Source: Synergistaceae bacterium (GTDB taxonomy: Bacteria > Synergistota > Synergistia > Synergistales > Synergistaceae). From it: a stretch of DNA of 6,572 nucleotides. The translations under genes were made by a program, and so were the position numbers. Below are positions 1 to 5,458 of the stretch, one piece after another. Position 1 is the first letter of the stretch. Every line of letters starts with the position of its first letter. The stretch covers positions 1 to 6,572 of the forward strand of contig JAAYHA010000307.1 in assembly GCA_012727545.1 (NCBI GenBank), written 5' to 3'. The notes under the pieces are model-generated. The model worked only from the letters and a program-made list of their open reading frames with translations. It searched no databases and was not told the origin of the DNA.

Positions 1-311
1 AGATGATCGACTGGGATGTTCCTGTCGCACTTGCAACAGACTGCAACCCCGGATCCTGCTTCTGTGAGTCGGTGCCGTTCATATTTGGTCTGGGCGTGAT
101 GAACATGAACATGACGATAGAGGAAGCTCTTGTCGCTTCGACACTTAATGCGGCATACGCGGTAAACAGGCAGCATAAGGTAGGAAGCCTTGAACCCGGC
201 AAACAGGCAGATTTCCTTGTCCTTGACGGTGAGACACCCACAACACTGGCCTATCATGTTGGGAGCGCCTCAGTGCTGGAAGTGCACAAACTGGCTGAGC
301 GTGTAGCATAA
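1..311 (+). CDS. hutI: Imidazolonepropionase, C-terminal part (gene cut by the left window edge)
   Basis: This is the last ~102 codons of imidazolonepropionase, the cytoplasmic amidohydrolase that opens 4-imidazolone-5-propanoate to N-formimino-L-glutamate in histidine degradation. The visible part begins mid-protein with ALATDCNPGS, the family motif whose aspartate (codon at 39-41) is a metal ligand. It continues with MTIEEALVASTLNAAYAV and GSLEPGKQADFLVLD, the usual C-terminal helix and returning strand of the amidohydrolase fold, and with LAYHVG, which matches the HutI ending. The N-terminal metal-binding histidines lie outside the window. The ATG at base 3 is an internal methionine, not the start: the homology is already mid-domain there. 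Three cysteines cluster around the metal aspartate (DCNPGSCFC); Cys after Asp is common in the family, the other two I cannot judge. The gene ends at TAA 309-311 and is followed by a strong terminator. It converges on queA, so it belongs to a separate, probably catabolic, unit. Confidence 0.93.
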   Translation, partial: MIDWDVPVALATDCNPGSCFCESVPFIFGLGVMNMNMTIEEALVASTLNAAYAVNRQHKVGSLEPGKQADFLVLDGETPTTLAYHVGSASVLEVHKLAERVA

Positions 312-331
312 TAAAAACTGTTAAATTATAT

Positions 332-377
332 AAAAATAATGAGTTGGGCCTGAGATAGGCTCGACTCGTTATTTTTT
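332..377 (+). terminator. Strong intrinsic terminator of hutI
   Basis: An uninterrupted 20-bp stem (332-351 pairing with 357-376) closes on a 5-nt loop, GAGAT. It lies 20 nt after the hutI stop and its 3' side ends in six T's (372-377). Three of the pairs are G-U wobbles in plus-strand RNA (340:368, 345:363, 347:361). The same positions become A-C mismatches in minus-strand RNA. The hairpin is therefore clearly stronger in the hutI direction, although A/T-rich ends on both sides could give some bidirectional activity for transcripts arriving from queA. Confidence 0.88.
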
Positions 378-390
378 ATACATATAAATA

Positions 391-478
391 CCCAATATTT
401 ACTATTTGATCGCTGTCCCAATTTTTTGATTTAACTATTGATCCCCATTGATTTCCAACAGATTTGCAATTGACTCCC
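391..478. repeat. Three degenerate ~27-32-nt direct repeats, possible mobile-element end
   Basis: Read on the minus strand, three units follow one another in the same orientation: GGGAGTCAATTGCAAATC (461-478), GGGGATCAATAGTTAAATC (428-446) and a looser copy, GATCAAATAGTAAATATTGGG (391-411). They share a G-run, then (G/A)TCAA and (T/A)AAAT, spaced about 30 nt apart. Spaced, like-oriented imperfect repeats of this kind at a terminus are characteristic of transposase-binding ends such as those of the IS21 family. No transposase is present here, and the assignment rests only on resemblance. The rest of the 312-512 gap holds the hutI terminator and the hairpin next to queA. Confidence 0.3.
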
Positions 479-500
479 GCCGATATAATGTACCGGCAGG
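476..500 (-). other. Small hairpin just after queA
   Basis: Minus-strand CCTGCCG (500-494) can pair with CGGCGGG (482-476), giving 7 bp with one U-G wobble around an 11-nt A/T-rich loop. It lies 12 nt past the queA stop. No T-run follows, so it does not look like a complete intrinsic terminator. It may instead protect the 3' end of the mRNA or be the remains of a terminator whose T-tract was displaced. Its distal arm touches the repeat cluster. Confidence 0.4.
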
Positions 501-512
501 TCCTTATAACTT

Positions 513-1568
513 TCAGCAGATGAACATGGAGTCTCCGAACGAGAAAAAGCGGTACTTAAGATCCACAGCCTCTTTGTACGCCTCCATTATCCTTTCGTAT
601 CCGCCGAAAGCTGAGACAAGCATGAGCAGCGTGCTTTTAGGCAAATGGTAATTGGTTATAAGGGCATCTATGACCCTGAAGTTGAAACCGGGTGTGATGA
701 AAAGTCTTGTGTCCAACATCCCGGACCTGACTTCCCCGTAGTGCATGGCAAAGGATTCAAGGGTCCTTACGACAGTGGTCCCAACCGCGATAACACGCCC
801 TCCGCCAATTTTTGTCTCTGCGATCTTTCGGGCAGTAATATCTGAGACCTCACAAAGTTCGCTGTGCATTATATGTTCAGATAAGTTTTCTGTTTTAACC
901 GGGCGGAAAGTGCCCAATCCGACCTGCAGCGTTACGAAAGCCTCTTCCACGCCCATTACCCTTATCTCTTTCAGGAGTTCCTCAGTAAAATGAAGCCCTG
1001 CTGTGGGCGAAGCGACGGAATTTTCCTTTTCCATTCTGGAATATACAGTCTGGTAGCGCTCAGGCTCTGCATGAGAATCGGTTATGTAATGTGGCAGGGG
1101 CGTCGTTCCGTATTTGTGTATGATCTCAAAAGGATCTGCATGGGGAGCGAAATAAATATTCCTTACCCCGTCCTCAAGCCTTTCCCCGACTACGATCTCC
1201 ACATCATCTCCCAGCAGTACAGGCGCTCCCTCTTTAAGCTTTCTCCCCGGTCTTACCAGAGCTGTCCACTTATTAGGTTCAGCAGCCGGGGAGAGGAAAA
1301 AGATCTCCACTTCAGCATTGCCATTTTTTTTGATCCCCGGAACACGTGCCGGAAGCACCCTTGTGTCGTTAAGGACAAGCAGGTCACCTTTTTTCAGGTG
1401 ATCTTTTAAATCCCTGAATATTTTGTGCTCTCTTTCTCCGGAATCTTTATGGAGGACCAGCAATCTGGATGAATCTCTCGGTTCCACAGGATCCTGTGCG
1501 ATTAGTTCTTTGGGAAGATGGTAATCATATGTCGAAGTCTTAGAGAAATCCGGTCTGATAATATCCAA
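513..1568 (-). CDS. queA: tRNA preQ1(34) S-adenosylmethionine ribosyltransferase-isomerase
   Basis: QueA transfers and isomerises the ribosyl part of S-adenosylmethionine onto preQ1 at position 34 of tRNAs with GUN anticodons, making epoxyqueuosine. The 351-residue product is full length (typical 340-360) and carries family motifs throughout: LPKELIAQ and RDSSRLLVL (residues 18-39), LNDTRVLPARV (66-76), WTALVRPGRKLKEG (101-114), YGTTPLPHYI (153-162), SVASPTAGLHFTEELL (184-199), VGLGTFRPV (216-224), AVGTTVVRTLES (261-272) and ALITNYHLPKSTLLMLVSAFGG (302-323). The start chosen is TTG at 1568, 5 nt after AGGAAGG. It is the closest start to the conserved region. An in-frame GTG at 1583 overlaps the spoIID stop as GTGA but has a poorly placed SD; it would add five residues. 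The usual partner tgt does not follow: convergent hutI does. As last gene of the cluster it is probably co-transcribed with spoIID. Confidence 0.95.
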   Translation of the reverse strand: MDIIRPDFSKTSTYDYHLPKELIAQDPVEPRDSSRLLVLHKDSGEREHKIFRDLKDHLKKGDLLVLNDTRVLPARVPGIKKNGNAEVEIFFLSPAAEPNKWTALVRPGRKLKEGAPVLLGDDVEIVVGERLEDGVRNIYFAPHADPFEIIHKYGTTPLPHYITDSHAEPERYQTVYSRMEKENSVASPTAGLHFTEELLKEIRVMGVEEAFVTLQVGLGTFRPVKTENLSEHIMHSELCEVSDITARKIAETKIGGGRVIAVGTTVVRTLESFAMHYGEVRSGMLDTRLFITPGFNFRVIDALITNYHLPKSTLLMLVSAFGGYERIMEAYKEAVDLKYRFFSFGDSMFIC

Positions 1569-1573
1569 AATAT

Positions 1574-1580
1574 CCTTCCT
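1574..1580 (-). promoter_or_regulatory. Ribosome binding site deciding the TTG start of queA
   Basis: AGGAAGG on the minus strand ends 5 nt before TTG 1568-1566, and the preceding T-G gives a further overlapping GAGG. It favours the TTG over the upstream GTG at 1583, for which only an AGGA 2 nt away is available. The site directly abuts the last base of the spoIID stop codon. Confidence 0.65.
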
Positions 1581-3037
1581 CACTGTCCTATTGTTGTTCC
1601 GGGGAAATAATATTCGAGTATCTGTCTGAAGCTCCAGCCTCTTTCGGCCATAGTTTTTGCTCCCCACTGGGACATTCCGACCCCGTGTCCGGAACCCCTT
1701 CCGAAGATCGTTACGCTTTGACCGTTGGCAGAAGCCATTGAAAGATTCGGTGAGTATCTTATATCCGGTATCACTGTTGTCCCAACTATATCCTCATCAG
1801 TCGCCTCAGAGCGCTGTTCGGGCATTGGAAGTCGCCCCTCTGCTCTGGCTATACCTTTTTCTATGAACAGATCGTAATCATTCGGCTTAGAGAGGATCTC
1901 CATCAGCTCAAGCGTAGTAAAGACCCTTTTCTTGGTGAGCCAGATCAGCTTCTCTTCCTTATCTTCGGGCATTTCAGACAGGTCGATCTTTTCGGGTAAG
2001 GTAGCTGCAGGAGATTTTGTAATTGATTTGTTCGGCATCGTGTAAACAGGCAACGATCCACGTTCTTCGTTAATGTATGGTGAACGGGACCCAAACTCGA
2101 ACAGAGTGCTTTTTACTTTGCCGGCACCAACAAGCGTCCTGAATGTATGTCCCGAAATTACCTTGGAACCTCCGGTGCCTTTGATCTCAATTCTGAGGAT
2201 CCTTCCTGATTCATCCCGTTTAAGGGGGGTTATACTACTTACAGCTCCAATATTTATGCCGTTAGCTGTGAGCCTTGAGTTGATAAACGACATGGGAACA
2301 ACTGTCTCCCAGAGGCTGTTGGGACCGGAATAGGCAAATGGCTCCGCCTTTGGTTTGAGATAAGGGATATCCCCGCCCCATACGTTGCCTGAAGAAGTGA
2401 CCATCCCTCCGCTGTCAGAGTGGTAATAAACACTTGCAGGGCTTCCCTTCCATCTGAGAATAAGGCCGGAAGTTTCTTCTATTGCCCTGTCTGCTGTCCT
2501 CTCCTCACCTGATATTCCTTTATAGACCTGACAGTGATATCCGTCACAGAGGTCATCTTCTCCATGTTTGCCTCCTGCACGTACTGCGAAGGTCCTTGCA
2601 AGGATACATTGAGCCTTGACCGCTTCCGTATTCCACTTTGGGTTCATTTCGGCCTTAATGACGCCTCTGAGGTATTGTTCAAGGTCAACAAGGTTGGAGA
2701 CCTTTAATCCATTGGACGAATTTTTAAATACAAAGCAGCCGCGATAAGCTCTTCCGTTGTACTTCATAGGGGAATCAGAGACTGCTTTTAATGGTGTCCT
2801 GAAAATTTTGTTTCCTGCAGATATTTCTCTGTTTCCTCTTTTTTGGATGGTCACAGTTCCGGAAAGGACGGCCTCTTTCCCGTCAGGGTCAGTGAATTTT
2901 ATCCCTGTCCCGGAAAGTGATCCGCTTGAAGTACCCTGCTCCAGGAGGACAGATACTTCTTTTATCACAGGATATGCCTCAGAAGGAAGAAAAAAAAGAG
3001 AAAATAAAAGAATGAAAAAAAAGGGCAGTTTTTTCAA
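1580..3037 (-). CDS. SpoIID/LytB-domain secreted protein, probable peptidoglycan lytic enzyme, with a large internal insertion
   Basis: A 485-residue SpoIID/LytB family protein. SpoIID is a lytic transglycosylase acting on denuded peptidoglycan strands during engulfment; LytB-like relatives act on or modify amidases in non-sporulating cells. Residues 1-21 form a signal peptide (KK then a Phe/Leu-rich stretch ending PSEA), so the protein is exported. The SpoIID core (about 104-315) shows LKVSNLVDLEQYLRGVIKAEM with the catalytic-type Glu at ~130, AVKAQCILARTFAV, CDGYHCQVYKGISGE, and YYHSDSGGMVTSSGNVWGG. The family's closing motif, GRGSGHGVGMSQWGA, comes only at ~446-460, followed by ILEYYFPGTTI. 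Between core and closing motif lie ~125 residues of charged, low-homology sequence where few are usual. The start is TTG 3037, with AAGGTGG 5 nt upstream and a TTGA overlap with the preceding stop; a GTG at 3046 would lie inside that SD. Whether the host sporulates cannot be told from this window, so I give no spoIID symbol. Confidence 0.85.
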   Translation of the reverse strand: MKKLPFFFILLFSLFFLPSEAYPVIKEVSVLLEQGTSSGSLSGTGIKFTDPDGKEAVLSGTVTIQKRGNREISAGNKIFRTPLKAVSDSPMKYNGRAYRGCFVFKNSSNGLKVSNLVDLEQYLRGVIKAEMNPKWNTEAVKAQCILARTFAVRAGGKHGEDDLCDGYHCQVYKGISGEERTADRAIEETSGLILRWKGSPASVYYHSDSGGMVTSSGNVWGGDIPYLKPKAEPFAYSGPNSLWETVVPMSFINSRLTANGINIGAVSSITPLKRDESGRILRIEIKGTGGSKVISGHTFRTLVGAGKVKSTLFEFGSRSPYINEERGSLPVYTMPNKSITKSPAATLPEKIDLSEMPEDKEEKLIWLTKKRVFTTLELMEILSKPNDYDLFIEKGIARAEGRLPMPEQRSEATDEDIVGTTVIPDIRYSPNLSMASANGQSVTIFGRGSGHGVGMSQWGAKTMAERGWSFRQILEYYFPGTTIGQ

Positions 3038-3258
3038 TGCTTCCACCTTGAAAAGATGTTTAAGATTATAGTGATTATTACACTTATCAAGAGCATTGTG
3101 CCGAATGGGGCAAATACAGTAAGGTTTTTCTTCTGATAAGTTATATCTCCGGGAAGGCTTCCGAAAGGCAGGTTAAAACGGCTTGCCAGCAACAGGACAA
3201 ATCCTGCGAAAGTTATGACAAGTCCTGCCGCAAGAAGTATTTTGCCTATTTGTTGCAT
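3034..3258 (-). CDS. DUF2905 family small membrane protein
   Basis: A 74-residue protein with two predicted membrane helices (about 5-26 and 48-69) joined by a short loop holding FGSLPGDI (33-39) and a basic QKK. The G-LPGDI loop between two helices at this length is the hallmark of the DUF2905 family, whose function is unknown. The ATG at 3258 overlaps the end of ruvB by 13 nt and has an AGAGGA SD about 9-12 nt upstream, within ruvB. The stop overlaps the TTG of the SpoIID-like gene by 4 nt. A longer reading from 3339 would run through ruvB and adds residues unlike the family, so I rejected it. From general knowledge, DUF2905 genes are found beside ruvB in several bacterial groups, but no mechanistic link to recombination is established. 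The tight overlaps imply translation coupled to both neighbours. The family call is good, the role open. Confidence 0.85.
   Translation of the reverse strand: MQQIGKILLAAGLVITFAGFVLLLASRFNLPFGSLPGDITYQKKNLTVFAPFGTMLLISVIITIILNIFSRWKH
3043..3049 (-). promoter_or_regulatory. Ribosome binding site deciding the TTG start of the SpoIID-like gene
   Basis: AAGGTGG on the minus strand sits 5 nt before TTG 3037-3035, inside the last codons of the DUF2905 gene. The alternative GTG start (3046-3044) is itself part of this SD and has no good SD of its own. The TTG forms TTGA with the upstream TGA, the classic arrangement for translational coupling. Confidence 0.65.
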
Positions 3259-4310
3259 TCCATATCTTCCTCTGACAACAGCTGCATCTGCTGATACTGT
3301 ACAAAATGCGGTGAAACGGGTATTCCAAGGTAATCCCATGTGTTCCGCGTAGCCTTCCTGCCTCTCGGGGTCCTCTCAAGCAGTCCCTTCTGTATAAGGT
3401 AAGGTTCATATATATCTTCTATCGTCTGGGTATCTTCGTTCAGTGCGGCGGCAAGCGTTGAAAGGCCCACGGGGCCTCCGTCGAAAAGTTCGACCAGCGC
3501 CATAAGGAATTTTCTGTCGCCTTCGTCAAGTCCTTCTGAATCAACGCCAAGCATGTCCAGTGCAAATTTGGAAAGCTCCCTTTCTACGATTTCCACTTTC
3601 TTGACTTCAGCGACGTCTCTTACCCTTTTAAGGAGCCTAAGGGCAACACGTGGAGTTCCCCGTGAACGAAGTCCAATTTCCACAGCTGCCTCATCCGAAA
3701 CATTTACACCAAGAACTTCCGCTCCTCGTTTTACAATAGCAGTCAGCTCCTCTGGAGAATAAAGGTGCAGCTGTTCAACTATGCCGAATCTTGCCCTTAA
3801 GGGTGATGTAAGGAGTCCAAGCCTTGTCGTTGCTCCGATCAGCGTAAATTTAGGAAGAGAGAGTCTTATGCTTCTTGCAAGCGGTCCTTTTCCAACAATT
3901 ATAGAAAGGGAAAAATCTTCCATTGCGGGATAAAGGATCTCCTCGATGTGAGCAGACATCCTGTGTATCTCGTCAATAAAGAGGACATCGTTGGGCTGGA
4001 TATTTGAGAGTATAGCAGCCAGGTCTCCTGCCCTTTCAAGAGCAGGTCCTGTTGTCACGCGCAGGTTTCCTTTCATTTCTTTTGCTATTATTCCGGCCAG
4101 AGTCGTCTTGCCAAGACCGGGGGGCCCGTAAAAAAGCGTGTGGTCAAGCGGCTCGCATCTCTGAAGCGATGCTGTCATGAAGATCGTCAGTTTATCCTTA
4201 AGTCCGCTCTGTCCGATAAATTCATCAAGTGCCTGAGGGCGCAGCGTAAAGACTTCATCCTCTTTATCGTTTTTAATTTTTTCTATGAGTTTGTCGTTGT
4301 TATCGATCAT
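3246..4310 (-). CDS. ruvB: Holliday junction branch-migration ATPase RuvB
   Basis: RuvB is the AAA+ hexameric motor that, with RuvA, drives branch migration of Holliday junctions. The 354-residue product is full length with all motifs. They are RPQALDEFIGQ (24-34), Walker A GPPGLGKT (62-69), Walker B VLFIDEIHR (109-117), sensor 1 LIGATTR (157-163), the arginine-finger stretch TSPLRARFG (168-176, finger probably Arg174) and sensor 2 RGTPRVALRLLKRVRD (217-232). The winged-helix C-terminus contains RTPRGRKAT (313-321) for DNA contact. Two usual family positions differ mildly (LRDRFG is more common than LRARFG, and RIANRL than RVALRL); both look tolerated. The ATG at 4310 has GAGGG 6 nt upstream, and the gene begins 23 nt after ruvA. 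The C-terminal tail after the winged helix (about 335-354, Gln/Glu rich) is unconserved, and its DNA also encodes the start and SD of the DUF2905 gene. Confidence 0.98.
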   Translation of the reverse strand: MIDNNDKLIEKIKNDKEDEVFTLRPQALDEFIGQSGLKDKLTIFMTASLQRCEPLDHTLFYGPPGLGKTTLAGIIAKEMKGNLRVTTGPALERAGDLAAILSNIQPNDVLFIDEIHRMSAHIEEILYPAMEDFSLSIIVGKGPLARSIRLSLPKFTLIGATTRLGLLTSPLRARFGIVEQLHLYSPEELTAIVKRGAEVLGVNVSDEAAVEIGLRSRGTPRVALRLLKRVRDVAEVKKVEIVERELSKFALDMLGVDSEGLDEGDRKFLMALVELFDGGPVGLSTLAAALNEDTQTIEDIYEPYLIQKGLLERTPRGRKATRNTWDYLGIPVSPHFVQYQQMQLLSEEDMECNK

Positions 4311-4333
4311 AATTTACCCTCATCATTTTTCTT

Positions 4334-4939
4334 TCAGTTCCTGCGGAGCAGGCTCAGCGATGCTTTAAGGAGAGCTTCTTCTGTCCATGAAGCTTCGTTT
4401 CCGGCCTCGGCCCTGGACCTTGATATCGCGCGTACTGCTTCTCCCTGCGAGAAGCCAAGCCCTGTGAGGGCTTCCATAACAAAACTGTCTGATACGTGAC
4501 CTTTTTGTTCCTGTTCGCCGAAATTTTTGATGTCACTGAATTTTTTTGAGATCTTATTTTTCAGTTCGAAGCATATGCGTTCTGCCCTCTTTGCACCCAG
4601 ACCGGGGACCGTAAGCATCGAGCTGCTTCCGGATACGATAGCTTGCAGGATCTGGTCTGCATCAAGATGCCGCAGAAGAGTCACAGCCAACTTGCCTCCT
4701 ACTGTCTTGACCTGAAGGAGTTCCAGAAAAAGCATGCGTTCACGTTCGTCCGAAAAGCCAAAAAGGCTTATTCCGGCATCGCTTACCTGCATGTAGGCGA
4801 AACAGAAAAGCTCCTCTGAGAGAGAGGCCTGAGACATGAGAGACCTTGAGGAGAAGACCTCAAGCCCAAATCCGGAGACCTCAAGCGTGATGCTTTCGTC
4901 GTTTATTGAGAGTACTTTGCCTCGAAGTGAATTGATCAT
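4334..4939 (-). CDS. ruvA: Holliday junction DNA helicase subunit RuvA
   Basis: RuvA tetramers hold the four-way junction open and load RuvB. The 201-residue protein has the expected three parts: an N-terminal OB fold (about 1-62, MINSLRGKVLSINDESITLEV through ISLFGF), two helix-hairpin-helix motifs (LLQVKTVGGKLAVTLL 74-89 and LTVPGLGAKRAERICFELKNKI 109-130), a flexible linker (about 131-149) and a small RuvB-binding domain III (150-200, FVMEALTGLGFSQGEAVRAI). Length matches the family (190-205). The acidic pin, Glu-Asp in E. coli RuvA, is here Ser53-Asp54, and the first hairpin reads TVGGK rather than the usual GVGPK. The start ATG 4939 has AAGGGG 8 nt upstream, inside the end of ruvC, and lies 2 nt past its stop. 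Assignment is secure from content and position. Confidence 0.96.
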   Translation of the reverse strand: MINSLRGKVLSINDESITLEVSGFGLEVFSSRSLMSQASLSEELFCFAYMQVSDAGISLFGFSDERERMLFLELLQVKTVGGKLAVTLLRHLDADQILQAIVSGSSSMLTVPGLGAKRAERICFELKNKISKKFSDIKNFGEQEQKGHVSDSFVMEALTGLGFSQGEAVRAISRSRAEAGNEASWTEEALLKASLSLLRRN

Positions 4940-4941
4940 TT

Positions 4942-5439
4942 TTAATACCCCTTAAGTATATTTCTGTCGAACGATGACATAGAAAGTCCTGCTATAGCGA
5001 CCGCCAATGCGTCCGCTGCGTCGTCGGGGGTGGGATTTTTCTCCAGCCCGAGGAGGTTTGCGACCATGCCCTGTACCTGTCCCTTCTCTGCAGCGCCGTA
5101 ACCGCAGACTGCCATCTTGACTTCTGATGGTTTTATCTCATAGGGCTCCAGACCCAGCTGGGCAGAAAAAAGCAGGATGACTCCCCTTGCCTGCCAGACC
5201 ATTTCAGCAGTCGTGATATTCCTTCCGAAAAAAAGTTTTTCCACTGCTATTATATCGGGCGGATACTCCCCCGCTTTTTCTTTCAGTCCATCGTAAAGCA
5301 AAGAAAGCCTTTTTGTAAGAGAGAGCGAGGAGGGGGTCTTTACCACTCCGTAACTTTCACATACAAGCCTGTCGCCGTATTGTGTAACAACTCCGTATCC
5401 CATAGTGCCGAGCCCCGGATCTATGCCCAGGGCTCTCAC
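4942..5439 (-). CDS. ruvC: Crossover junction endodeoxyribonuclease RuvC
   Basis: RuvC is the dimeric, metal-dependent resolvase that nicks Holliday junctions symmetrically. The 165-residue product has the whole RNase H-like active site: Asp7 in LGIDPGLGTMGYGVV, Glu67 in IIAVEKLFFGRNI, and Asp140 and Asp143 in TPDDAADALAVAIA. The sequence KPSEVKMAVCGYGAAEKGQVQ (103-123) fits the family's DNA-binding stretch. The GTG start at 5439 puts the first catalytic Asp at residue 7, as in E. coli RuvC. A longer reading from 5571 would overlap yebC by over 100 nt and adds residues without family character. The SD is weak (a purine run GAAAGAG 9 nt upstream), so translation may depend on yebC ribosomes ending 19 nt upstream. 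Confidence 0.96.
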   Translation of the reverse strand: MRALGIDPGLGTMGYGVVTQYGDRLVCESYGVVKTPSSLSLTKRLSLLYDGLKEKAGEYPPDIIAVEKLFFGRNITTAEMVWQARGVILLFSAQLGLEPYEIKPSEVKMAVCGYGAAEKGQVQGMVANLLGLEKNPTPDDAADALAVAIAGLSMSSFDRNILKGY

Positions 5440-5458
5440 ACCGCTATGCTCTTTCTTT

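Noticed and set aside
448..651. Small plus-strand open frame in the hutI-queA gap
   Set aside because: Most of it is antisense to the queA C-terminus, with no SD and no family resemblance.
990..1409. Plus-strand open frame of 139 codons opposite queA
   Set aside because: It lies fully antisense to strongly conserved queA codons and has no recognisable family.
1569..1667. Longer queA start at 1667
   Set aside because: Would overlap the conserved C-terminus of the SpoIID-like protein by 88 nt and adds residues absent from QueA proteins.
3259..3339. Longer start for the DUF2905 gene at 3339
   Set aside because: The added 27 residues are an out-of-frame reading of the ruvB winged helix; the ATG at 3258 has its own SD and matches family length.
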